This document shows, piece by piece, positions 1-8,724 of a stretch of 64,000 bases of DNA. Position numbers and translations under genes: made by a program. Each line of letters begins with the position of its first letter. Positions within the stretch are counted from its first letter, which is position 1. The DNA is taken from positions 1 through 64,000 of the forward strand of contig JANRLL010000004.1 of the NCBI GenBank assembly GCA_033762715.1. The letters are read 5' to 3'. The notes under the pieces were generated by a model. It was not told where the DNA came from and ran no database searches. It worked only from the letters and a program-made list of their open reading frames with translations. The DNA is from JANRLL01 sp033762715. GTDB taxonomy: Bacteria; Pseudomonadota; Alphaproteobacteria; Rickettsiales; SXRF01.

Positions 1-391
1 CCATAGAAAATTCACCGTATGCTTGCAGCGCTGTCTGAATATCATTGCTAATGCCACCGTCCACTGCCGCATAGACGACATCATGAAAGAAGCCCGCAAC
101 TTTTAGGCAGTCTTGCGTATTAACCAGGCGGTCTTCGGCAATGTGCGGTGCTAATTCTTTTATGATTTCAGGAGGCAGTAAGGTAATATCTTCACGATGC
201 TTCTCGCCGTGGAAAGTGCGAACAGGCGTTTTGTAAGCTTCGACAGTTGCATTGATAAGATCAATAGCATTGCTGCCACGGTTGTCAGATAAACGATCTA
301 GCGAATCCACTACAGCTCGGATGGATTCTTTACTAACGTGATTGATATAGGTCATATGGCTTTTAGCACCGTAATAAGAAAGACGAATCAT
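1..391 (-). CDS. HD-domain-like protein, N-terminal part (cut by window edge)
   Basis: Reading the minus strand from an ATG at 391 gives 130 open codons that run off the left edge. The visible part has no signal peptide or membrane segment. A histidine near residue 60 (TFHGEKHRED) and a later FFHDVVYA motif resemble the H...HD pattern of the predicted metal-dependent HD phosphohydrolases, in which these residues bind the metal. The pattern is seen; the family assignment is inference, since the C-terminal half is missing. Another ATG 12 codons further in could also serve as start. No neighbour suggests a substrate. Confidence 0.55.
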   Translation of the reverse strand, partial: MIRLSYYGAKSHMTYINHVSKESIRAVVDSLDRLSDNRGSNAIDLINATVEAYKTPVRTFHGEKHREDITLLPPEIIKELAPHIAEDRLVNTQDCLKVAGFFHDVVYAAVDGGISNDIQTALQAYGEFSM

Positions 392-471
392 ATGACTATC
401 GCAAAGAAAGCTAAATTATTGGTTAATAATGGTTAACTATATGGGGATAGCATTTGGATTTGGCTGATTTA

Positions 472-500
472 TGGTAGGAGGTAGAGGATTGATCCTCGCC
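472..500. repeat. Partial copy of the tRNA-Val 3' end
   Basis: The first 19 bases match the 3' end of tRNA-Val (627-645) at 16 positions in the same orientation, including the TGG that gives the CCA end. Inside it GAGGAT-TG-ATCCTC is a perfect small palindrome. The stretch 392-626 holds no convincing gene; it holds this copy, several small inverted repeats and the terminator-like hairpin next to the tRNA. A duplicated tRNA 3' end can be the scar of an integrated element, but only 126 bases separate the copies, so a remnant or an interspersed palindromic element is equally possible. Confidence 0.4.
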
Positions 501-594
501 TTCTGGCTTCGCACCTTTCGGGCGACTGCGCCGTCAAAATTTTCTTCCTGAAAATGTTACGAACCTCTTTATACAGTGCTCGTCCAACCATATC

Positions 595-626
595 ATTTAA
601 AAAAGTCGCTTCTGCAGCTTTTTAAA

Positions 627-627
<1 letters not shown>
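595..627 (-). terminator. Inverted repeat just after tRNA-Val, likely terminator
   Basis: ATTTAAAAA(A)GTCGC and GCAGCTTTTTAAAT form a near-perfect inverted repeat that abuts the 3' end of tRNA-Val on the minus strand. Read in the direction of tRNA transcription it is a GC-containing hairpin followed by six T, as in an intrinsic terminator. The arms are symmetrical, so it could act in both directions. Confidence 0.55.
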
Positions 628-703
<76 letters not shown>

Positions 704-827
704 CAAGGGCTTAATTTGGACGGCCTTGATAGCAGTAAGAGCCGGTAATTTGCAAGTTAAATAGCGAAATCAGCACTATAGTATTGCAAAACTGAGCTTG
801 ATTGCTATTCATAGGCTGCGTTTATGC

Positions 828-904
<77 letters not shown>

Positions 905-979
905 GCGCTTTAAATCAATAGGTTGGGCCTTTATGGTCATAAATCCCTTATTTTTAAGGCCGAAAGGCGATTTTTGCCT

Positions 980-1007
980 TTGATCTAAAGATTAAAAAAT
1001 TTATACT
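980..1007 (+). promoter_or_regulatory. Sigma-70-like promoter placed for a leaderless transcript
   Basis: TTGATC (980-985), a 16-base spacer and TATACT (1002-1007) form a good promoter. Transcription would normally begin about seven bases after the -10 box, which is exactly the A of the start codon at 1014. No Shine-Dalgarno sequence precedes that codon, so the mRNA may be leaderless. Confidence 0.5.
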
Positions 1008-1013
1008 AATGCC

Positions 1014-2024
1014 ATGAAACCTGAAGCCAATAATAAAGAACAGACCGATACGCCTGAAAACAAGGCGTCGAGTGTGGTGCCAAAACGGACGCTAAAAGCC
1101 GCTGGGCGCAGTTTTCTGTTGGCCGATGCAGCCTTGTTTAGCTATGGCATTGCCACCAAAAACCCCAAAATTGGCGCGGCGGCTTTATTTGGTTGGACCG
1201 AAGGATTTGTAGGGGCGCGTTATGGCAACCCGAAAGTTGAAAAACAGTTGGAGCAGACCTATCGCCATTTGGGCGAATATCTGCGTGAGCAGGGGGTTGA
1301 GATTCCCAAGGATCCTACGACCGAAGCGCTAAGAAAAGAAGGTGGCCTCATCGATCATGTGGAGGATTTCCTCTATAAATACCCATCGCAGATTATGAAT
1401 GCGTGCTATGCCATGATCGGTACACAATTTGCGCGGGATGGTTTGCAAAACAAATCAAAAAGCATGATCGCATCGGGTGGTTTCTTAATTGCTGGCGCGT
1501 TGGCCGGTCTGTTGATCACCGAGAAGAAATTTGATGATAAGAATCCGCCTAAAGGTTTGTGGCAGAAAATTCAGCAAAAGCCTTTGCGCCTTACCGGCAC
1601 TTTGCTTAACTTAAATTTGGTGACGTTGACGGCCGATGCGCTCAAAGAACGTACCCAAAACCCAGGCAGCAAAAGCTATCTATTTAAACTGTTAGCCGTG
1701 GCTGGATTCGGATTTGGCAACACCATGATGGCCTTGTCGTCAAAAGATTATGGCGGCGGTAGCAAGATGGATGAGAAAAGCCTGAATGAGCTGGCAGAAA
1801 CATCGGCGTTAGTGATTGCTTCACAGCCGCCCGAAGTGCAGAAATCATTGCTGGAACATATTTCGGGTTACTTAGCATCGCAATCCAACGTGAATATGAA
1901 AGCGGGCGAAATTAGCCAGATGTTGCATAAGAAAATGGCGGAAGTCGTAGCCGCTCATCCTGCCGTAGGTCCGGCAGAGCGTGCCAGCCAGGCAAGCGCT
2001 CCACAAGCGCAGCCTTCACTTTAA
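1014..2024 (+). CDS. Unknown protein with several hydrophobic segments
   Basis: This is a 336-residue protein I do not recognise. About 25 charged residues at the N terminus are followed by four or five moderately hydrophobic stretches (about residues 33-55, 125-145, 153-170, 190-205 and 222-240), rich in glycine and alanine. A soluble, lysine- and glutamate-rich C-terminal third (from about 245) ends in an alanine/proline/glutamine tail. It is probably a membrane-associated protein with a cytoplasmic tail. The start is the only ATG close to the promoter and has no ribosome binding site. It stands alone between the tRNA pair and the permease gene. Confidence 0.7.
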   Translation: MKPEANNKEQTDTPENKASSVVPKRTLKAAGRSFLLADAALFSYGIATKNPKIGAAALFGWTEGFVGARYGNPKVEKQLEQTYRHLGEYLREQGVEIPKDPTTEALRKEGGLIDHVEDFLYKYPSQIMNACYAMIGTQFARDGLQNKSKSMIASGGFLIAGALAGLLITEKKFDDKNPPKGLWQKIQQKPLRLTGTLLNLNLVTLTADALKERTQNPGSKSYLFKLLAVAGFGFGNTMMALSSKDYGGGSKMDEKSLNELAETSALVIASQPPEVQKSLLEHISGYLASQSNVNMKAGEISQMLHKKMAEVVAAHPAVGPAERASQASAPQAQPSL

Positions 2025-2085
2025 AATTTACATTTATCTTTCTGCTGCTAGGTTCTCGTAAAGATCATTCTTTAGAGAGCGTTTC

Positions 2086-3426
2086 ATGTCTAGCATCGCC
2101 AGCACCATCTCCCGCTATTTTGAATTAGAAAAATTCGGCACCACGATTCGCACCGAAATTATCGCGGGGATTTCGACATACCTCAGTCTTGCTTATATCT
2201 TCATTGTCAATCCGGCGATTCTGTCTCAGGCGGGTATTGAGCCGCAATCGGCACTGTTTGCTACAGCCGTTGCCGCATCCTTGGCCACGCTTGCGATGGG
2301 CTTGTGGGCAAATCTGCCATTTGCGGTTGCGCCTGGGCTTACCATGAATAGCTATTTCGTATTCGTAGTGTGTCAGAAAATGGGTTTCAGCTGGCAGCAG
2401 GGATTAGCCACGGTGTTTATATCGGGTGTGCTCTGCGTGATTCTGACGGCATTGCCGTTGCGCCAGGCGATTATCGATTCACTCCCACTGGGACTTAAGC
2501 GTGCCATTACCGTGACGATTGGTGTCTTTGTGGCAACGATTGGCTTGTTCCTGGCAAAGATCGTGACTTTCACGTCGTCCGGCATGATTAATTTTGCCGA
2601 GCTGGATAGTTCGCATCTGACTAGTCCGCTGGTGGCGGTGCTGCTCGCCGGTCTTTTCATTTCGCTCGTGCTGGGATTAAGGCGCCTGCATTTTCCAGCC
2701 GGTATGTTGATTGCGATTATCGCCTCGGCCATGCTTTATCACCAATTGATTCCACCAACGGCTGCATCGACCACCGATGGCGGACATATTTTCTCTTCGG
2801 TAGGGCAACTGGATTTCTCTATCTTCTTCCAGGCGCATTTTTGGCTGCCGGTGATCGTATTTTTCGTGCTGGATTTTTTTGAAGGTATTGGCGGCTTTAT
2901 CGGCATGACAACCAATACCACCATTCAAGACAAAGACGGCAACGTTCCGCATATCAAACAAGGTCTGTGGGTCGATGGCCTGGGCACGGTGGGCGGTTCG
3001 GTGTTAGGCACCTCGAGCTTGATTATCTTTGTGGAAAGTGCGGTGGGCATTAAAGCTGGCGGGCGTACTGGTCTTACGGCAGTTACCTGTAGCGTGCTAA
3101 TGGTGCTGGGAGTACTAGCGAGCTTTTACTTCATGCCGGTCTTGGCGCTGATTCCGGCGCAAGCAGCGGCTGGTGTTTTGGTTTATGTAGGGTATTTGAT
3201 CTTATCGAGCTCGGTGGCGTCGCGAAAAGAAAGTGGCCTGTCGTCATTTGATATGGCGGTAGCGCTGGTGATGGGTCTCATCGCTTTTGCCACCTTCAGC
3301 CTGGATAAATCACTAGCCTTTGGTTTCTTGGCCTATTTTGCGCAAAGTGTCATCGCGCGTAAACCGGCTTGGTGGTTGGCAGCGATTGCTGGTGCCTTGA
3401 CCACTGCCATTGTGTGCAGCGCCTAA
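2086..3426 (+). CDS. NCS2 family purine permease (AzgA/GhxP type)
   Basis: This inner-membrane transporter of 446 residues matches the usual 430-450 of the AzgA branch of NCS2 (adenine, guanine or hypoxanthine:H+ symport). It starts with the family's typical N terminus (TEIIAGISTYLSLAYIFIVNP), has a long series of hydrophobic helices, and carries the conserved stretch near residue 265 (DFFEGIGGFIGM) and the GTSSLIIFVESAVGI segment used in substrate binding. Purine specificity is inferred from the family and cannot be refined from sequence. The gene is monocistronic and runs tail to tail with mntP only four bases away, leaving no room for a separate terminator. Confidence 0.88.
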   Translation: MSSIASTISRYFELEKFGTTIRTEIIAGISTYLSLAYIFIVNPAILSQAGIEPQSALFATAVAASLATLAMGLWANLPFAVAPGLTMNSYFVFVVCQKMGFSWQQGLATVFISGVLCVILTALPLRQAIIDSLPLGLKRAITVTIGVFVATIGLFLAKIVTFTSSGMINFAELDSSHLTSPLVAVLLAGLFISLVLGLRRLHFPAGMLIAIIASAMLYHQLIPPTAASTTDGGHIFSSVGQLDFSIFFQAHFWLPVIVFFVLDFFEGIGGFIGMTTNTTIQDKDGNVPHIKQGLWVDGLGTVGGSVLGTSSLIIFVESAVGIKAGGRTGLTAVTCSVLMVLGVLASFYFMPVLALIPAQAAAGVLVYVGYLILSSSVASRKESGLSSFDMAVALVMGLIAFATFSLDKSLAFGFLAYFAQSVIARKPAWWLAAIAGALTTAIVCSA

Positions 3427-3430
3427 AGCG

Positions 3431-3997
3431 CTAAACGGCGATATAGCCTAAATGCTCGAACAGTATTTTAGTGCCGATGGCAATCAGACATAGCCCGCCT
3501 AGTATTTCTGCGATTCGTCCGGCTTTGGTGCCGATATAATGGCCGGTCATGATACCGATGGTCGACATCACAAAAGTAGCTGCACCAATCATGGCCGCCG
3601 TTATCAAGATACTCGTGTCCAAAAATGCCAGCGTGACACCTACTGCTAGCGCATCAATACTGGTGCCGATGGCCGTTAAAATCAGCACCGATAGCCGGTA
3701 TGATTCCCGCTCTTGTTCCTCACTTTTCTGGAAGCCTTCAAAGATCATTTTAAAGCCAATAGTAGCGAGGATAAAAAAAGCGATCCAATGATCGATGGAC
3801 TGGATAAGTTGGCTGGCAACCAAACCGAGCGCCCAGCCGATAATCGGGGTGATGGTTTCGATGCAACCGAAAATAAGGCCGATACGCAAGGCATCCGTAA
3901 ATTTCGGTTTGCGCAGAGCAACGCCTTTGCTAACCGATGCGGCAAAGGCATCGGCAGACATGCTCAAGGCTAGGGCGGTATTGGAAATAAGGCTCAT
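3431..3997 (-). CDS. mntP: Manganese efflux pump MntP
   Basis: The 188-residue, six-helix protein has the same length as characterised MntP. Two related halves each carry the acidic signature of the family: SADAFAASVSKG near residue 14 and TSIDALAVGVTLAF near residue 112. These aspartates line the Mn2+ path. The protein exports manganese across the inner membrane and protects against its toxicity. It is the last gene of a minus-strand run with the 89-residue protein and the helicase. Only 50 bases precede it, so the yybP-ykoY manganese riboswitch often found before mntP is not present. Confidence 0.9.
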   Translation of the reverse strand: MSLISNTALALSMSADAFAASVSKGVALRKPKFTDALRIGLIFGCIETITPIIGWALGLVASQLIQSIDHWIAFFILATIGFKMIFEGFQKSEEQERESYRLSVLILTAIGTSIDALAVGVTLAFLDTSILITAAMIGAATFVMSTIGIMTGHYIGTKAGRIAEILGGLCLIAIGTKILFEHLGYIAV

Positions 3998-4047
3998 AGG
4001 CGGTTCTATATAGCCATGCGCAAAAAAATGTATAGCGTTATCTGGTA

Positions 4048-4317
4048 TTAGGCTGATTTATCCGGCGGCGTTTCAAATTCATATTCGTCAATCATGAAAC
4101 CGACCACATCGGCGGGTGGATAGTTACCCCAACCGGATTCAATGATGTGGCCATACTCGCGCACATGCAAATCGCCGTTTTTAATTTTTTGTTCGTACTC
4201 CATCACTTTGGATGGGTCGAGTTTGAGGTAGAACCAGCAGGGCTTGTCATCTTCTACCGCACGGATAAAACGAATTTCGTTACCACGTTCACGTAAAATC
4301 TTTTGCGAATGAGCCAT
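4048..4317 (-). CDS. Conserved-looking small soluble protein
   Basis: This acidic, soluble 89-residue protein has no membrane segment. Its sequence is rich in aromatic residues (WFYLKL, YGHIIESGWGNYPP, DEYEFETPP), suggesting a small folded alpha/beta domain. I do not recognise a function. It begins three bases after the helicase stop and is followed 50 bases later by mntP, so the three genes are probably co-transcribed. The clean codon use and close spacing argue that it is real. Confidence 0.75.
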   Translation of the reverse strand: MAHSQKILRERGNEIRFIRAVEDDKPCWFYLKLDPSKVMEYEQKIKNGDLHVREYGHIIESGWGNYPPADVVGFMIDEYEFETPPDKSA

Positions 4318-4320
4318 AGA

Positions 4321-6432
4321 TTATCCCCGTGCTTTTTTTCCACCTGTGCGTTGGCGCTGTCCTTCCCATGCCCCAGTATTATGTGTTCCGGCAGGTCTAG
4401 GTTGCGGGCTCTGTTCTAAAAACTCCGAATATTCCGGTTCAATAAGGCGTTTCATATCATCCGATATTTCAATCTTAGGAATGCCAATGGTAATAGGCGT
4501 CTTGCCTGCATATTTAGCCGTAAAGCTATCACGGCCCTTGTCTGAGCGCGTAAATTGGATGTCTTCTAATAAATCCTTACGATCAGCCAATAGGCGGATG
4601 AAGTCGTCTTTGGGAACCGCAGTCACGTTATTGACCACTGTCATAGGCGCACCGCTTTTTAACGTAAACTCGCGTAAAGAACCGATCGCAAAACGATCTT
4701 GCGCGCCTTTAGGAAGGACCGAATCTCTATCTCGTGCATAGCCTGGATTGTTTCTAGCCATATCGTGATAGACATCGTCACGCACTTCAAATACGCGGTT
4801 AACGCTGCCATGCAACATTAGTTGACGCAACTCAGACGGCGTTGCATTACGATTTGGAGCATCGGCCGATACATGATGGCGCTGCTTAATATCGTCAATC
4901 AGCTCATGTGCTTCTTTAAAGCGTTTCCAGCTAATATTGTGTTTGAGGCAATCTTCTTCGGTTGCGTTCTTGCTCAATTTATTAAAAGCTTTCATCGCAT
5001 CGAATACGTCCGAGGTTTTATCCTTACCGTGCGTTTCGCGGAAATCGGCACGCAATCCCCCCACCTCCACAATTGCTGCCAATTGCATGGCATCAGCCAG
5101 AATCTCCGGATGCTTTTGTGATGCTTCCCACATGATAGAACCTGCTTCCGCACCAAGCGGCAGACCAACGACATATTCACCTTTGTCTGTAAGCTGCCAA
5201 TCATCGGTGAGCAGCTGTAGGCGCATCAATTCTTCTTTAGCGGTTTGTAGTGCCTTTTTGTCAACCGGTGCATCAAATTTTAAATCCATCGGATTTTGGC
5301 GATAGTTTGCAGCGTAGAGCACAAGGCGATTAAGTGAGATGCGTGTAATCTCAGGAGGGTTTTCTTGTTTGCGGTCTTCAAACGGCACGTCGGAGTGCAA
5401 TACGAAGATACCTGGTTTGAAGCGTTTGATGCGGCCTTCTTGTTGGATGAGGCGCCATTGCGGCAGTTCTTCTGTCACCAGCGCTTCGGCACCGCTTTCA
5501 CGATAATAGGGAACTTTGGTAAGACCGTCCGATACGCCGGCATCCAGCCATTTAATATTCATGCCGGATTCGATAACATTAGTGCCGACCAATACTTTTT
5601 TATTGCCAGGAGCAGGGGGGGCCATAGCCGCTGCACGCTCTTCCAAATCCATATCGCCATAAATCGCCGCCACTTCCACATTAGGCATGTCGGATTCGAG
5701 GAAAAGTTTTTGTAATTCTTCCACTGTTTTTTCGACTTCACCGACGCCAGGCTTAAACACAGCAACACCATTGCGACCTTCATTTTTAATCAGATCGCGC
5801 ACGATAATGGGAATGGATTTTTCTGTGGTGCGGCGCACATCGCAAGGAAAGGTATTGCCTTCCGCATGAAAGATTTGGGTGGAGTTGATATCCTCCCAAT
5901 AGGATGCTTGCTTCGGTGCATTCAGCGTAGCGCTCATTTCCATCACACGCAGTTTCTTATCGGTCTGCATACGTTTATGGATTACCGCGCGGGCGAGCGA
6001 AATATCGATGCCCGATTCGTGCACCTCATCGCATACGATGGTCTTAGCTGTATCGAGCAAACCGGAGCTCAGCGCATAGCCGTAGGTTGCAAAGACTAAT
6101 TTGGTTTTTGGCGTGAACTGCGCTTTGCCCTCGCCCATACGGCCGATGGCATAGCCTACCGTGTCGCCGCCAACCTCTGTGCCTGATATCTCGGCGATGG
6201 TTTCTGCTGCATTTACTGCCAGAAAGCGACGAGGGACCAATACAACGACTTGGTCTTTAGATTCTGCCGCGAGTTTGCTGCTGGCAAGCAAGCTTTTACC
6301 GCTGCCTGTTTCGGCCGTGAGCACGGTTACTTTGCCTTCTTTTACCGAAGAGACGACGTCATCTGCGACTTTAGCAACGGGAAGATCTTTTAATGTTTCT
6401 TCGACTTTTTGAAACGGCGAGGACTGGGACAT
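4321..6432 (-). CDS. DEVH-box superfamily 2 RNA helicase
   Basis: This 703-residue ATP-dependent helicase is of DEAH/RHA type. Motif I is TAETGSGKS (residues 39-47), Ia is LVPRR (65-69), II is DEVH (135-138) and III is SAT (167-169). Motif V is GTNVIESGMNIK and motif VI QQEGRIKR, where most relatives have QRxGRxxR. The C-terminal 250 residues should hold the winged-helix and ratchet region of this class but show no HrpB signature. Such proteins unwind RNA or RNA-protein complexes; the specific target is unknown. It is shorter than HrpB and HrpA. It leads a run with the 89-residue protein and mntP. Confidence 0.82.
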   Translation of the reverse strand: MSQSSPFQKVEETLKDLPVAKVADDVVSSVKEGKVTVLTAETGSGKSLLASSKLAAESKDQVVVLVPRRFLAVNAAETIAEISGTEVGGDTVGYAIGRMGEGKAQFTPKTKLVFATYGYALSSGLLDTAKTIVCDEVHESGIDISLARAVIHKRMQTDKKLRVMEMSATLNAPKQASYWEDINSTQIFHAEGNTFPCDVRRTTEKSIPIIVRDLIKNEGRNGVAVFKPGVGEVEKTVEELQKLFLESDMPNVEVAAIYGDMDLEERAAAMAPPAPGNKKVLVGTNVIESGMNIKWLDAGVSDGLTKVPYYRESGAEALVTEELPQWRLIQQEGRIKRFKPGIFVLHSDVPFEDRKQENPPEITRISLNRLVLYAANYRQNPMDLKFDAPVDKKALQTAKEELMRLQLLTDDWQLTDKGEYVVGLPLGAEAGSIMWEASQKHPEILADAMQLAAIVEVGGLRADFRETHGKDKTSDVFDAMKAFNKLSKNATEEDCLKHNISWKRFKEAHELIDDIKQRHHVSADAPNRNATPSELRQLMLHGSVNRVFEVRDDVYHDMARNNPGYARDRDSVLPKGAQDRFAIGSLREFTLKSGAPMTVVNNVTAVPKDDFIRLLADRKDLLEDIQFTRSDKGRDSFTAKYAGKTPITIGIPKIEISDDMKRLIEPEYSEFLEQSPQPRPAGTHNTGAWEGQRQRTGGKKARG

Positions 6433-6458
6433 GAATAATGATACGGTATGATGTTATG

Positions 6459-6490
6459 AAAAGCGCTGTATGCAAGATAGCATACAGCGC
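6459..6490 (-). terminator. Intrinsic terminator with 11-bp perfect stem
   Basis: GCGCTGTATGC (6463-6473) and GCATACAGCGC (6480-6490) form a perfect 11-bp stem with a six-base loop. On the minus strand it is followed by TTTT. It lies 29 bases after the stop of the gene at 6519-7709 and before the helicase start, so it should end the first transcript. Confidence 0.8.
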
Positions 6491-6518
6491 CGTTGTGTCT
6501 ATTATTTATTAATTAATA

Positions 6519-7709
6519 TTAACGGAAGGTGTTTTTTCCCGTTTCTTCGTTCACTTTGGCTTTCTCAGCCTCAATGCGCTTTAAGATCGTTTGATGATCA
6601 TCAGTGCGTGCCATATGTTCTAATTCAGCGCTTGTTTGGCGCCTTTTAGCGTCTTCCACTTTGGCTTGAGCGAGCGCTAATTCTCTTTCTGCAAGTGAAA
6701 CGCCACCAGCTGCCGTCTGTATATGCTCTTTAGCGAGCTTAACACTTTTTTCTGCACCTTCTTCTGCTTTCCAGGACCTACTAAGATCGCTCGTTGCCCA
6801 TTTTCTTTCTTCGGCAATACGTTTGTGCGTATAGCCTTTGGTGTAGATGGTATTGCGATGGATATGCTCAGCTGCTTCCTGCGCATTTTTATCCTTCTCG
6901 TCTAATGGCAAAATGTCCTTTTCGCCAAAAGAAGGGATTTTCAGTGTTTTTGATGGTCTAAAGATGGGCGTTTCGCCATATTTCACCTCTGGAAGATAGC
7001 GCAATGCATTTTCAGCACGTGCCGCATTATCGGTATAGTACAGCTTTCCTTCCGGTGTGCTTACTAGCAAAGTCCCATGCTCTTTGTCATGATGATAATA
7101 GCCAGGTTGCTCTATGCCGATGGGGGTAAGGCTGCCATCTTCATTTTTTACCCCCAGCTTGCCTGTTAATTCATGCATTCCTTGCAAGCCATTCCGCAGC
7201 GCATCGCGTGATTCATCATTACCGCCATGCTCTGCATATTTGACGTTTGCTACGTCATGGTCAAATGCCCTGTTTACATTGTGGTCAACAAAATCAAAAT
7301 GAACACTGGCATGATTTATGTCAGTGATACGGGACACTTCTTCAAAACCGGCATCAAGAAGTGCTTTGCGATTTATTGCATTATCGGCGCCTACATAATG
7401 GAATGTACGGCCATCACCAATATCACCAGACATTACGTGTAGGATGCCATAGCTTCCATCCACACTAAATGTGCCTTTTGCCTCATCATAATAGCGGCTT
7501 TCATATTTACCGTTATTGTGCCCCATATATGACCATTCTTGCCCTTCCAGAGCATACCATTGGCCTGGTACAGTGTTTCCATTAACATCAACGGGCTTTT
7601 GGGGGACTGGAAGAGTGGCTGGATCATCTATTCCTGGATAGGTTACGACCCCATCCTCACCAACAACCAAATCAGATAAATCAACCTTTTTATCAGTATC
7701 TTGGCTCAT
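6519..7709 (-). CDS. Unknown soluble protein with C-terminal coiled coil
   Basis: This soluble 396-residue protein has no signal peptide or membrane segment. The first 60 residues are acidic and proline-containing. Residues 60-260 are rich in Gly, Tyr, His and Asp (for example WSYMGHNNGKYESRYYDEAKG), suggesting beta structure. From about residue 285 to the end the sequence becomes a long run of K, E, A and Q heptads, a probable coiled coil. I do not recognise the family. A strong terminator follows, so it is likely a single-gene transcript. The mix of a beta domain and a coiled coil would suit a secreted effector or scaffold, but that is a guess. Confidence 0.72.
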   Translation of the reverse strand: MSQDTDKKVDLSDLVVGEDGVVTYPGIDDPATLPVPQKPVDVNGNTVPGQWYALEGQEWSYMGHNNGKYESRYYDEAKGTFSVDGSYGILHVMSGDIGDGRTFHYVGADNAINRKALLDAGFEEVSRITDINHASVHFDFVDHNVNRAFDHDVANVKYAEHGGNDESRDALRNGLQGMHELTGKLGVKNEDGSLTPIGIEQPGYYHHDKEHGTLLVSTPEGKLYYTDNAARAENALRYLPEVKYGETPIFRPSKTLKIPSFGEKDILPLDEKDKNAQEAAEHIHRNTIYTKGYTHKRIAEERKWATSDLSRSWKAEEGAEKSVKLAKEHIQTAAGGVSLAERELALAQAKVEDAKRRQTSAELEHMARTDDHQTILKRIEAEKAKVNEETGKNTFR

Positions 7710-7902
7710 AATAACCCCCTAAAATAAAACGCTGCATAGTGGTTAATATATCATTAATGGATATTTATATCTGGCTGAAAATTATGAACATTTGATTACG
7801 GTTAGGCGGAGGAAATGTGACAATTGGTGTAACGGGTGCGTTTTGGGCGGGAACGCCAAATGATATAATGATTTGAAAAACCATCTTTTTTGCTGGGTTG
7901 CA

Positions 7903-7932
7903 TTGACGGGCTGGTCTAGTTGGTGCTACAAT
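7903..7932 (+). promoter_or_regulatory. Strong sigma-70-like promoter for the pseudopilin/propeller pair
   Basis: TTGACG (7903-7908), an 18-base spacer and TACAAT (7927-7932) each match consensus in five of six positions. The start of transcription would be near 7939, leaving a 28-base leader before the ATG at 7967. The rest of the 257-base gap shows nothing else convincing. Confidence 0.65.
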
Positions 7933-7966
7933 CAAAACCAGCCATTTTGAACGGGAATTATCCGTA

Positions 7967-8722
7967 ATGAACCAGGTTCATCCCCTTAATAAGCCGCTTC
8001 TAACCCGAAAAAGCGGGTTTACGCTCACAGAGATCTCGATTGTGGTGCTAATTATCGCCACTATTTCGGCCATGGGCATCGTTGCCAGCAGCGGTATGAT
8101 CGAATCATCACGTAAAGTTGCAAGCCAAACCAAGCTCGACGAAATCGAGAATGCCCTAAGCGCATTCAGGCAGGCATATGGGCGTCTACCATGCCCTGCT
8201 AACGTAAAACTTCCCAAAACCAGCAGCAATTTTGGTTTTGAACGGGCCATTGCCAACTACTCACCCACCACTTCTATCACCGCTAACTTCTATAATTGCA
8301 TCGACACTAACGATGCATCTGCCACCGCCAACTTCTATTGGGGTGGGCAAAATAATTCGGTGCCCGCACAGATTGCCGAAGGGGCCGTGCCGGTGCGTAC
8401 CTTGGGATTACCCGATGATTTCGCCTATGACGGCTGGGGAAATAAAATTATGTATTCGGTCGACGCCTACGCCACCACGCCCAATGCATTTACAACCATG
8501 CGCCCTGAAAGTAACTGTTCTATACTGGTCAATGATCAAAATGGTTCGGCTAGAACGGCCGGTGCTGTCTATGTGTTGCTGAGTTATGGCCAAAATGGGC
8601 ATGGTGGCTTTAAAGACAATGCCACACGCTATAGTTCGGGCTCGAACCAAGCCGATGAAAAAAGAAATTGCCATTGCAGCAGTTCTGCTTCGACTGATGC
8701 CACGTTTAGTTATACGGATTAG
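7967..8722 (+). CDS. Type II/IV pseudopilin-like protein
   Basis: This 251-residue protein has a class III (prepilin) signal: a charged leader, cleavage between Gly and Phe in KSGFTLTEIS (residues 16-25), glutamate at mature position 5, and a following 20-residue hydrophobic helix. PilD-type peptidase would cleave and methylate it at the inner membrane. A typical alpha-helical spine (about 45-75) leads into a globular domain with cysteines. It lacks the PGD...YWG motif of the other four pilin genes in the window and is a more distant relative. Two bases separate it from the secreted propeller gene, so the two probably act together. Confidence 0.85.
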   Translation: MNQVHPLNKPLLTRKSGFTLTEISIVVLIIATISAMGIVASSGMIESSRKVASQTKLDEIENALSAFRQAYGRLPCPANVKLPKTSSNFGFERAIANYSPTTSITANFYNCIDTNDASATANFYWGGQNNSVPAQIAEGAVPVRTLGLPDDFAYDGWGNKIMYSVDAYATTPNAFTTMRPESNCSILVNDQNGSARTAGAVYVLLSYGQNGHGGFKDNATRYSSGSNQADEKRNCHCSSSASTDATFSYTD

Positions 8723-8724
8723 CC

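Noticed and set aside
3998..4047. Possible manganese riboswitch before mntP
   Set aside because: Only 50 bases are available between the genes and no structured element is visible.
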